A stretch of DNA of 64,000 nt from Bacillota bacterium. Its GTDB lineage: Bacteria; Bacillota; Bacilli; Bacillales_A; Planococcaceae. The DNA is taken from the NCBI GenBank assembly GCA_023405135.1, contig JAEXYZ010000062.1:17195-81194 (forward strand), read 5' to 3'. Made by a program: the position numbers and the translations under genes. Shown here one piece after another: positions 17,648-24,452 of this stretch; the first letter of the stretch is position 1, and every line of letters begins with the position of its first letter. The notes beneath the pieces were generated by a model that was not told the origin of the DNA, did no database searches, and saw nothing but the letters and a program-made list of their open reading frames with translations.

Positions 17648-17715
17648 TGTCGAAATTCTAAAAAAACAGAAAAAATTGTCAAAAAGATTTTAGCTTTTCG
17701 TACTACAGTTTGACA
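17648..17715 (+). promoter_or_regulatory. Spo0A-box-like sites before spoIIGA
   Basis: TGTCGAA at 17648-17654 is an exact 0A box. TGTCAAA at 17677-17683 has one mismatch, and TTTGACA at 17709-17715 is a one-mismatch box on the other strand that overlaps a TTGACA -35 hexamer. In B. subtilis the spoIIG promoter is sigma-A and Spo0A dependent with unusual spacing. I could not identify a clear -10, so only the boxes are called. Confidence 0.5.
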
Positions 17716-17762
17716 TTTTCCTCAACTTCCTAGTGTTAAGCTATTTCTAGGAGGACGCTAAA

Positions 17763-18587
17763 ATGATTGGAGAATTACTCGTACTATACAATACGTTATT
17801 CAATTACTTCTTATTAAAATTCACACAAGAAATAACGGGGTTGTATGTAAAAAGAAGTAGATTACTTCTTAGTGCGTTTTGTAGTGGATTAATCTCATCG
17901 ATCTTTTATCACTCATTATTAGGCGCTGCCGTCAGTTTTATTGTTTTAATTGGACTCGCATTTTCTTTTCGTATCCAATCTTTATTAAAACAAGGGACAA
18001 TCCTATTTTTAACAACTTTCTTCCTCGGTGGAGTACTGACAAGTTTATTACCCTTTTTATTAAATCAAACCGAAGTAACTTTTTTTATTTTCTGTTCGGC
18101 AATCGCTTTCTTGAGTTTAACAACGATTCACTCTAAATGGAGAAAGATGATGCAAATGAAAGTTCAATCTTCATTTGTAGTGGATTGTGAGCTTGAACTA
18201 TTAAAAAGAACATATTGCTTAAAGGGATTTATTGATACTGGCAATGAATGTATAGAGCCTTTAAGTGGCAAGCCAGTACAATTTCTTTCGTATAATGCTA
18301 TCGCAAAGGAATTACCAGAAGACTTTCATGAAGCATTATTGAAGTGGGATGAAAAAAATCCATATGATTTAAAAATGTTTCCTTCTTATGTCTATCCGAA
18401 AGTTCGAGTATTGTCTCTTTCAACTGTACAAAAAGAAAGATCAACAGTCCTTGCTTTTCGGTTTGAACGTTTAAAAATTAGTGGGACAAAGGATAAGGAA
18501 ATTTCCGAGCAATATGTTGTTTTTACTCGTAATGATGCGAAATATCCACATGACGCACAAATAATTCTTCACGTTTTATCGTTATGA
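17763..18587 (+). CDS. spoIIGA: Pro-sigma-E processing protease SpoIIGA
   Basis: 274 residues, somewhat shorter than the 309 of B. subtilis. The N-terminal half has about five membrane helices (to about residue 122). The C-terminal half is an aspartic protease domain with the FIDTGNE motif, catalytic Asp158. It cleaves pro-sigma-E at the septum after the SpoIIR signal arrives from the forespore. The start ATG has AGGAGG upstream. sigE follows after 26 bp, as in all Bacillus spoIIG operons. Confidence 0.93.
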   Translation: MIGELLVLYNTLFNYFLLKFTQEITGLYVKRSRLLLSAFCSGLISSIFYHSLLGAAVSFIVLIGLAFSFRIQSLLKQGTILFLTTFFLGGVLTSLLPFLLNQTEVTFFIFCSAIAFLSLTTIHSKWRKMMQMKVQSSFVVDCELELLKRTYCLKGFIDTGNECIEPLSGKPVQFLSYNAIAKELPEDFHEALLKWDEKNPYDLKMFPSYVYPKVRVLSLSTVQKERSTVLAFRFERLKISGTKDKEISEQYVVFTRNDAKYPHDAQIILHVLSL

Positions 18588-18613
18588 AAATGATGCATAA
18601 AGGGGGAAAATGA

Positions 18614-19324
18614 TTGTTTAATAAGTTAATCGAACTATTTAGAAAAATTTGGAGTAAGTTTCGTACTACTAAAGGAACATACTATATAGGAGGGCATGAT
18701 TCATTGCCAGTACCATTAACTAGAGAAGAAGAGATGACAGTTATTGAAGCCTTTATGAATGGTGATTTAAGAGCAAGAGATACACTAATTGAAAGAAATT
18801 TACGTCTAGTAGTATATATTGCAAGACGTTTTGATAACACAGGAACTCCAATAGAAGATTTAATTAGTATAGGTTCAATTGGACTAATTAAAGCAATTGA
18901 AACATTTAATACTGAAAAGAATATTAAGTTGGCGACTTATGCATCAAGATGTATAGAAAATGAAATATTAATGCATTTAAGAAAGACAAGCCGTATGAAA
19001 GGTGAAGTTTCATTAGACGAGCCTTTAAATTCAGATCCCGATGGAAACGAGCTTCTTCTATCAGATATTTTAGGTACAGAAGAACAAATTATTATGAATG
19101 ACGTTGAAAAGAAAATTGAACGTCAGCACATGTTCCAAGCTATCAATGGTTTAAGTGAACGTGAAAGATACATTATGGAGTGTCGGTTTGGCTTAAATGG
19201 TAAGCAAGAAATGACTCAAAAAGAAGTTGCAGATCATTTAGGAATTTCCCAATCCTACATTTCCCGTTTAGAAAAGAAAATTATTTTGGATTTACGAGAA
19301 CATCTAAATCAACCTATTTCTTAA
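18614..19324 (+). CDS. sigE: RNA polymerase sigma-E factor (pro-form), mother cell
   Basis: 236 residues. I use TTG at 18614 with AGGGGGAA upstream; a nearby ATG in another frame stops after three codons. The first 25 or so residues form the basic pro-sequence, with the cleavage region near GTYYIGGHDSLP. Region 2 (RNLRLVVYIARRFDNTG, EDLISIGSIGLIKA) and region 4 (helix-turn-helix near LGISQSYISRLEKK) are complete. It directs early mother-cell transcription during sporulation. Probable targets in this window include spoVD. Confidence 0.96.
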   Translation: MFNKLIELFRKIWSKFRTTKGTYYIGGHDSLPVPLTREEEMTVIEAFMNGDLRARDTLIERNLRLVVYIARRFDNTGTPIEDLISIGSIGLIKAIETFNTEKNIKLATYASRCIENEILMHLRKTSRMKGEVSLDEPLNSDPDGNELLLSDILGTEEQIIMNDVEKKIERQHMFQAINGLSERERYIMECRFGLNGKQEMTQKEVADHLGISQSYISRLEKKIILDLREHLNQPIS

Positions 19325-19375
19325 TTTTTAAGAATGACGACGTACAGAGTATATAGTTAGCTTCTCGATATTAAT

Positions 19376-19419
19376 AAAGAGTGTAGACAAAGTCAAATTT
19401 GATTTTGCTTACACTCTTT
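19376..19419 (+). terminator. Intrinsic terminator after sigE
   Basis: AAAGAGTGTA (19376-19385) pairs perfectly with TACACTCTTT (19410-19419), with additional inner pairing (TCAAATTTGA). T-rich sequence follows. It separates sigE from sigG. Confidence 0.8.
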
Positions 19420-19510
19420 GTATCTTATTTTTTAATTTTATCATCTATAAATAAATTCAATAAAATCAAGGCATGGTAGGCTATTGGATGAAATTGGACG
19501 CGCTTTTCGT

Positions 19511-19539
19511 GCATATTCTTCTTTATTCCGGACAAACTT
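19511..19539 (+). promoter_or_regulatory. Candidate sigma-F/sigma-G promoter before sigG
   Basis: GCATA (19511-19515) and GGACAAACTT (19530-19539) are separated by 14 bp. The -10 matches the forespore pattern GGnnAnAnTW at every defined position. sigG is transcribed by sigma-F and then by sigma-G in B. subtilis. It lies 45 bp before the gene. Confidence 0.65.
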
Positions 19540-19583
19540 AAAAAACAGTTCAGAGACAAAAAAACAGTTCGGAGGAAAAGAAG

Positions 19584-20366
19584 ATGGTTCGTACAAAAGT
19601 AGAACTTTGTGGTGTAGATACTGCTTCTTTGCCAGTGCTAAAACATGAAGAGATGAGAGAGCTGTTCGTTCGCCTACAATCTGGGGAAGAATGGGTAAGA
19701 GATGAACTAGTAATTTGTAATTTAAGACTTGTTTTAAGTATTGTCGGTCGATTTTCATATCGCGGTGAACAAGCAGATGATTTGTTCCAAGTTGGCTGTA
19801 TCGGTTTATTAAAGGCTATTGATCATTTCGATTTAAAGCATAATGTTCGATTTTCAACATATGCTGTACCAATGATAATTGGTGAGATTCGAAGACATTT
19901 AAGAGATCACCATGCATTACGTGTATCAAGATCTTTAAGAGATATAGCATATAAAGCGATGCAAGCAAAAGAGAAATTTATTTCAGAAAATTTACATGAA
20001 CCGACAATCGAACAATTAGCTGAAGCTATTGAAATGAAAAAAGAAGATGTGCTTTATGCATTAGATGCAATTCAAGATCCTCTATCATTGCAGGAGCCCA
20101 TTTATTCTGATGGCGGTGATGCAGTGTATATTATGGATCAATTAAGAGATGATGATGTATCAGAAGATCAATGGGTTGCCTATGTTAGTGTAAAAGAAAG
20201 TATGCAAAAATTAGATGAAAGACAACAAATGATATTATCAAAACGATTCTATTATGGCGAAACACAAACTGAAATTGCAAAATCACTAGGTATTTCTCAA
20301 GCGCAAATATCAAGATTAGAAAAAAATGCAATTGAGACAATGCAAAAAGACTATAAATTAGGCTAG
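19584..20366 (+). CDS. sigG: RNA polymerase sigma-G factor, late forespore
   Basis: 260 residues, the same size as B. subtilis SigG. The conserved N-terminal VELCGVDTASLPVLKHEEM segment is diagnostic. Region 2 has NLRLVLSIVGRF and DDLFQVGCIGLLKAIDHFD, region 3 RVSRSLRDIAYKA, and region 4 the helix-turn-helix LGISQAQISRLEKNA. It drives late forespore genes such as the small acid-soluble proteins. A forespore-type promoter and GGAGG precede it and a terminator follows it, so it can be transcribed on its own. Confidence 0.97.
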   Translation: MVRTKVELCGVDTASLPVLKHEEMRELFVRLQSGEEWVRDELVICNLRLVLSIVGRFSYRGEQADDLFQVGCIGLLKAIDHFDLKHNVRFSTYAVPMIIGEIRRHLRDHHALRVSRSLRDIAYKAMQAKEKFISENLHEPTIEQLAEAIEMKKEDVLYALDAIQDPLSLQEPIYSDGGDAVYIMDQLRDDDVSEDQWVAYVSVKESMQKLDERQQMILSKRFYYGETQTEIAKSLGISQAQISRLEKNAIETMQKDYKLG

Positions 20367-20373
20367 ATTATCG

Positions 20374-20396
20374 CGCACTTTTTTAAGTGCGTTTTT
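20374..20396 (+). terminator. Intrinsic terminator after sigG
   Basis: CGCACTT (20374-20380) pairs with AAGTGCG (20385-20391) around a T4 loop, followed by T5. Confidence 0.85.
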
Positions 20397-20428
20397 ATTT
20401 TATAAAAAGATTACGAAAGGAGATAGAA

Positions 20429-20668
20429 TTGCGTTTTTCAACTGTTCAACAAAAGGAAATTATTGAAGCTGGAAGCGGTAGATTTATCGGCTATATTATT
20501 GATGCTGAAGTTTGTGAAAAAACTGGTAACATTATAGCTTTCCACGTTGCCGAACCAAAAAAGTTTATGTCCTTCATACAAGGGGATGATAATGTGAGAA
20601 AAGTACTAGTGAGTGATATTCTTGTAGTAGGAAAAGACGTAATCTTAGTGAAAGAGATTTCTGAATAG
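20429..20668 (+). CDS. ylmC: PRC-barrel protein, YlmC/YmxH family
   Basis: 79 residues from TTG at 20429, chosen because GAAAGGAG lies just upstream; the frame is open to 20387, but that stretch overlaps the sigG terminator. One PRC-barrel domain is seen (SGRFIGYIIDAEV, then VLVSDILVVGKDVILVK). In Bacillus ylmC sits immediately after sigG. Function is unknown; sporulation-linked roles have been proposed for the family. Confidence 0.82.
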   Translation: MRFSTVQQKEIIEAGSGRFIGYIIDAEVCEKTGNIIAFHVAEPKKFMSFIQGDDNVRKVLVSDILVVGKDVILVKEISE

Positions 20669-20743
20669 GTCGTGCTATTCATTGAAAATTAATATGCAGA
20701 TTGATACAATGAAGGAAACTATTGATGTAAAGTTGGGCGTAGG

Positions 20744-21412
20744 ATGGAGAAAATAAGTAATAAATTAGAAAAAATTAGAAAACAAATTGAAGAGGCAAAA
20801 AATAGAGCAAAAGTTACCCAAGATGTAACAATCATTGCAGTTACTAAACAAGTTTCTATTGATCGAGCTTTAGAAGCTATTGATGCTGGGTTAATTCATT
20901 TAGGTGAAAATCGACCAGAAGGATTATTAGCTAAAAAGAGCGAAATAAATAATAAAGCAAACTGGCATTATATTGGCTCTTTGCAATCTAGAAAAGTAAA
21001 ACAAGTAATAAATGAGATTGATTACTTACATTCTTTAGACCGCTTTAGTTTAGCTGAGGAAATAAATAAAAGAGCTAATAAAACTATTAACTGCTTTGTT
21101 CAAGCTAATGTTTCTGGGGAAGAGTCAAAGCATGGTTTGCCAACAGAGGAAGTCATACCTTTTATACAATCATTAGAACAATTTGATAAAATTCGTGTTG
21201 TTGGTTTAATGACAATGGCGCCAAACACTGAGGATCAAACGATTATAAGAACTGTATTTAAAAATTTGAAAAATTTACAACAGGAAGTTGTTAAATTAAA
21301 CTTGCCTTATGCACCTTGCAATGAATTATCAATGGGAATGTCAAACGACTATGAAATTGCTGTTGAAGAAGGTGCTACATTTGTAAGAATTGGAACAGCT
21401 CTTGTTGGATAG
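20744..21412 (+). CDS. ylmE: PLP homeostasis protein, YggS/YlmE family
   Basis: 222 residues, an alanine-racemase-like TIM barrel without the second domain. Lys35 in IIAVTKQVS is the expected PLP lysine. HLGENRPEGLLAK, WHYIGSLQSRK, SLDRFSLAEE and ELSMGMSNDYEIAVEEGATFVRIG are family motifs. The protein binds PLP and affects amino-acid and vitamin B6 balance rather than catalysing a known reaction. The RBS before this ATG is weak. The gene leads the ylmE-sepF pair; ylmD, which precedes ylmE in B. subtilis, is missing. Confidence 0.93.
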   Translation: MEKISNKLEKIRKQIEEAKNRAKVTQDVTIIAVTKQVSIDRALEAIDAGLIHLGENRPEGLLAKKSEINNKANWHYIGSLQSRKVKQVINEIDYLHSLDRFSLAEEINKRANKTINCFVQANVSGEESKHGLPTEEVIPFIQSLEQFDKIRVVGLMTMAPNTEDQTIIRTVFKNLKNLQQEVVKLNLPYAPCNELSMGMSNDYEIAVEEGATFVRIGTALVG

Positions 21413-21428
21413 AAAAGAGGGATGCTAG

Positions 21429-21896
21429 ATGAGTATGAAAAATAAAATAAAAAATTTCTTTTATTTAGAGGAAGAAGAGAATGTTGAAGTTGAAACATCA
21501 AGTAAACCGATAAATATTACAAAAGAGCAACCTATTGTTAAGTCAAGTCCTAAAAAGGAACGAAATCATACGAGAGTAGAAACACATACACCTCATAATG
21601 TAGTAAGTTTACAAGCAACAAATTCAGCTAAAAACTCTAAAGTAGTAATTGTTGAACCTCGTGTTTATTCTGAGGCTCAAGATATATCAGAGCATTTAAA
21701 AAATAGACGTGCTATCATTGTCAATTTGCAACGTATCGATCGTGATGCGGGTGTTCGAATTATTGACTTTTTAAGTGGTACTGTTTATGCATTAGGTGGA
21801 GATATTCAACGAATTGGTACAGATATTTTCCTTTGTACACCAGAAAATGTTGAGGTCTCTGGGGAAATTTCAAATTATTTGTATGAGGAGTATTAA
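21429..21896 (+). CDS. sepF: Cell division protein SepF
   Basis: 155 residues. The N-terminal helix MKNKIKNFFYL is the amphipathic membrane anchor, followed by a variable Lys/Glu/Thr-rich linker (about 20-70) and the SepF core (about 72-150) with VVIVEPRVYSEAQDI and RRAIIVNLQRIDRDAGVRIIDFLSGTVYALGG. SepF forms rings that bundle FtsZ and is partly redundant with FtsA. Start has AGAGGG upstream. A strong terminator follows. Confidence 0.95.
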   Translation: MSMKNKIKNFFYLEEEENVEVETSSKPINITKEQPIVKSSPKKERNHTRVETHTPHNVVSLQATNSAKNSKVVIVEPRVYSEAQDISEHLKNRRAIIVNLQRIDRDAGVRIIDFLSGTVYALGGDIQRIGTDIFLCTPENVEVSGEISNYLYEEY

Positions 21897-21930
21897 CTTT
21901 ATTCCTTTTTGGAATGAAGTTAATCTTTTT
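21893..21930 (+). terminator. Intrinsic terminator after sepF
   Basis: 13-bp arms at 21893-21905 and 21911-21923 with one G-U pair around a T5 loop, then TCTTTTT. Confidence 0.85.
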
Positions 21931-22241
21931 ACTAAATAAGAAAAGTATAAAATCTTTAGTAGAATAATTAACGAAAGTAACCACTAGAGTTTGCAATCTG
22001 TCCATAGTCTAAAGTTCAAAGGGGTATATGGATTTTAGCGCATAATCGATAGTGGTCCAAAATTATCTTTTGTGATGAGTAATTACAAGAGCTAGATAAG
22101 GAGCTTTCGCTGACATGGCTAAAGGTTGGTAAAGCTTTTCTTATTGGACTTGCTGTACATAAATTTATATTAACTTCCAGCTAAGTAAAGATAGATAAAT
22201 ACGCTGAAGGAATTTGATTATTAGAGAGGTAATTTAATTAT
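21931..22241 (+). other. sepF-ylmG intergenic region
   Basis: About 310 bp with no recognisable gene, clear promoter or strong hairpin. The RBS AGAGAGGT for ylmG lies at its end. ylmG presumably has its own promoter here, because a terminator follows sepF. Confidence 0.5.
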
Positions 22242-22523
22242 ATGACGATATATTCGATAATCCCTATTATAACAATGATTTTTTCGATTTATTCATTTAT
22301 GCTAATCATTTATATTTTGATGTCTTGGGTTCCGGCTGCTCAAAGTTCATCATTTGGTCGTTTGCTAGCAAAATTTTGTGAACCATATTTAGGTTTCTTC
22401 AGAAAGTTTATACCACCAATTGGAATGATTGATTTTTCACCAATTATAGCAATTCTATTGCTAAATTTTATAGAGCGCGGTGTGAAAATCGTTCTTATAA
22501 ATATTATAAATATGGTAGCTTAG
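22242..22523 (+). CDS. ylmG: YggT-family membrane protein YlmG
   Basis: 93 residues with two membrane helices (about 8-28 and 67-85) and the family's YILMSWVPAA and EPYLGFFRKFIPPIGMIDFSP motifs between them. Homologues are linked to division-site or chloroplast nucleoid distribution, but the biochemical role is unknown. Position between sepF and ylmH is conserved. Confidence 0.9.
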   Translation: MTIYSIIPIITMIFSIYSFMLIIYILMSWVPAAQSSSFGRLLAKFCEPYLGFFRKFIPPIGMIDFSPIIAILLLNFIERGVKIVLINIINMVA

Positions 22524-22529
22524 TAAATT

Positions 22530-22557
22530 AACCCCTACTACAAAGTGGGGGTTTTTT
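22530..22557 (+). terminator. Intrinsic terminator after ylmG
   Basis: AACCCCTACT (22530-22539) pairs with AGTGGGGGTT (22544-22553) with one G-U pair, then a run of Ts. Confidence 0.82.
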
Positions 22558-22611
22558 AATAATGAAAGATGGAAATGAATAAGTATTATAAGACAAAAGC
22601 GAGTTGTGAAA

Positions 22612-23397
22612 ATGGAGCATTTAATTCAGCATTTTAGAAAAGAAGAGCAGGTTTTTATTGAAAGGGTAGTTGGTTGGCAACGTGAAGTAGAGGATCGTTT
22701 TTCTCCAAAACTAACTGACTTTTTAGATCCCCGTGAACGGTTTATTGTGTCATCGATTATTGGTCAAAATCAAGATCTTTCTATTTCTACTGATGGGGGA
22801 TTTAAAGAAGCAGAAAGGCAACGACTCTATATAAGTCCAAGCTACTTTACTCCTTTAAAGGATGACTTCCAAATTACTATTTTTTCAATCCATTACCCTT
22901 CGAAATTTGTACAATTAAAACATCCTGATGTATTAGGTGCTTTATTATCAGTAGGTATTGGGCGTAATAAATTTGGAGATATACATGTTGAAAAGGATAT
23001 GATTCAATTTGCTGTGGCACAGGAAGTGAAAGATTATGTCATCGCAAATTTAACGAGTGTTGGAAAAGCGAAAGTACGACTTGAACAAGTGGAAAACCAA
23101 GCACAGTTCCTTGAAATGGCAGAAGAGTGGATAGATAAGTCATATACTGTGTCATCAATGAGATTGGATGTGATTTTAGCAACTGTGTTAAACATTTCAA
23201 GACAAAAATCACAAATGCTTATACAGGCCGGAAAAGTGAAAGTGAATTGGACAGTACGTGAGCAAACATCTTTTGAAGTTCAAGAGGGAGATGTTATATC
23301 TGCTCGTGGTTTTGGACGATTGAAAGTAATCATGACTGAAGGACGAACAAAAAAGGATAAAATTCGCCTTCAAGTAGGTCGATTAGAGCAAAAATAG
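22612..23397 (+). CDS. ylmH: RNA-binding S4-domain protein YlmH (RqcP-type)
   Basis: 261 residues from ATG 22612; GTG 22606 is an alternative and neither has a strong RBS. The C-terminal S4 domain begins SSMRLDVILATVLNISRQKSQMLIQAGKVKVNW. The N-terminal portion shows FLDPRE and DVLGALLSVGIGRNKFGDI. YlmH is known in B. subtilis to act with RqcH and RqcP on stalled 50S subunits. rqcH is also in this window, 20 kb downstream. Its chromosomal place between ylmG and divIVA is conserved. Confidence 0.9.
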   Translation: MEHLIQHFRKEEQVFIERVVGWQREVEDRFSPKLTDFLDPRERFIVSSIIGQNQDLSISTDGGFKEAERQRLYISPSYFTPLKDDFQITIFSIHYPSKFVQLKHPDVLGALLSVGIGRNKFGDIHVEKDMIQFAVAQEVKDYVIANLTSVGKAKVRLEQVENQAQFLEMAEEWIDKSYTVSSMRLDVILATVLNISRQKSQMLIQAGKVKVNWTVREQTSFEVQEGDVISARGFGRLKVIMTEGRTKKDKIRLQVGRLEQK

Positions 23398-23490
23398 TAG
23401 ATTATAGTAAGAATTTACGAAAATTTGATGTCAAGAATGGTGTGCCACTGTATAATAAAAATAACAACTTATCGTGAGGAGTGTTGACCA

Positions 23491-24033
23491 ATGCCATTAT
23501 CACCACTTGATATACATAATAAAGAATTTACTCGAGGTTTTCGCGGTTACGCAGAAGACGAAGTAAATGACTTTTTAGATCAAATAATAAAAGATTATGA
23601 AATTATTTTACGTGAAAAGAAAGAGCTTGAAGAAAAAGTTAAAACGATGACGCAGCAAATGAATCACTATAATACATTAGAGGAAACTTTACAAAAATCT
23701 ATTGTAGTTGCACAAGAAGCTGCAGAAGAAGTTCGTCGTAATTCACAGCAAGAGGCTAAATTAATTATTAAAGAAGCTGAAAAAAATGCTGATCGAATTA
23801 TTAATGAAGCGTTAACAAAGGCACGAAAAATAACAATTGAAATTGATGAGTTAAAAAAGCAATCTAAAGTATTCCGAAATCGTTTTAAAATGTTAGTAGA
23901 GGCGCAACTAGATTTGCTTAATACTGATGACTGGGATCATTTAATGGAGTATGAAATCGGATTGACAGAGATTCAAAAACAAGTAAGAAATGAAGAAGAT
24001 GATTTTGAATTATTAACAGATGATTTAAAATAG
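23491..24033 (+). CDS. divIVA: Cell-pole and septum landmark protein DivIVA
   Basis: 180 residues. The N-terminal lipid-binding part PLSPLDIHNKEFTRGFRGYAEDEVNDFLD is near-canonical and is followed by long coiled-coil segments (about 30-65 and 70-155) and an acidic tail. DivIVA senses negative membrane curvature and recruits MinJ and other division or sporulation proteins. RBS GTGAGGAG precedes the ATG. Confidence 0.95.
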   Translation: MPLSPLDIHNKEFTRGFRGYAEDEVNDFLDQIIKDYEIILREKKELEEKVKTMTQQMNHYNTLEETLQKSIVVAQEAAEEVRRNSQQEAKLIIKEAEKNADRIINEALTKARKITIEIDELKKQSKVFRNRFKMLVEAQLDLLNTDDWDHLMEYEIGLTEIQKQVRNEEDDFELLTDDLK

Positions 24034-24054
24034 TCATTAAGGTCAATGATTTAC

Positions 24055-24083
24055 TTGACTGTTTTTCACTATTTCCATATACT
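24055..24083 (+). promoter_or_regulatory. Sigma-A promoter of the ileS T-box leader
   Basis: TTGACT (24055-24060), 17-bp spacer, TATACT (24078-24083). Both hexamers match the vegetative consensus at 5 of 6 positions. The start would fall near 24090, right before the T-box stem I. Confidence 0.8.
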
Positions 24084-24094
24084 GATACACGAGT

Positions 24095-24367
24095 ATATAA
24101 AATAATAATTTCTGGCGTTGATGGAGACAGTAGTTTTTGAAAGTGGTCATTAGCGAGTCGAGGATGGTGAAAGCTCGACTGAAACTTCAAAAATGAACAT
24201 CACTCCTGAGCTAAATCACTGAAAAAATTATATTTTGATTAAGTGATTTCGTATACACGGCGTTACAGTGTCTAAGAGGTGGAGTTTTTATTAATTCCGC
24301 AAATTAGGGTGGTACCACGAGTTATAGTTTCTCGTCCCTTTATGGGGATGAGAAACTTTTTTTATTT
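24095..24367 (+). ncRNA. T-box riboswitch controlling ileS (Ile specifier ATC)
   Basis: The conserved T-box AGGGTGGTACCACG is at 24306-24319. An upstream structured leader includes the AGTA-type element near 24128 and a likely specifier ATC (Ile) at 24199-24201 in the context AACATCACTCCTGAG. The terminator lies at 24326-24367 (AGTTTCTC arm with GAGAAACT, then a T-tract). Uncharged tRNA-Ile should stabilise the antiterminator and allow ileS expression. Specifier identity is inferred from position and from the downstream gene. Confidence 0.92.
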
Positions 24368-24452
24368 TAGAAATAATCCGCAATATTTGTTAGATCAAAT
24401 TTATGTAGATCATTTACAAACAGAAAGTTCAATTAATTAAGGAGGAATTTAA

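Larger units (their letters stand above)
17275..17762 (+). other. Long ftsZ-spoIIGA intergenic region
   Basis: About 490 bp without a convincing gene; short open frames on either strand have no RBS or family resemblance. It holds a 6-bp GC stem (CGCAGC 17378-17383 with GCTGCG 17396-17401) followed by T-rich sequence, a large nested inverted repeat (17438-17523), Spo0A-box-like sites (17648-17715) and the spoIIGA RBS (AGGAGG near 17750). Confidence 0.7.

Noticed and set aside
17384..17713. Open frames on both strands between ftsZ and spoIIGA
   Set aside because: They cover the palindrome and promoter region, lack RBS support and show no family features.
22081..22150. Possible hairpin or small RNA between sepF and ylmG
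   Set aside because: Only short, interrupted complementarity (AGGAGCTTT with AAAGCTTTTC); no promoter or terminator supports a transcript.
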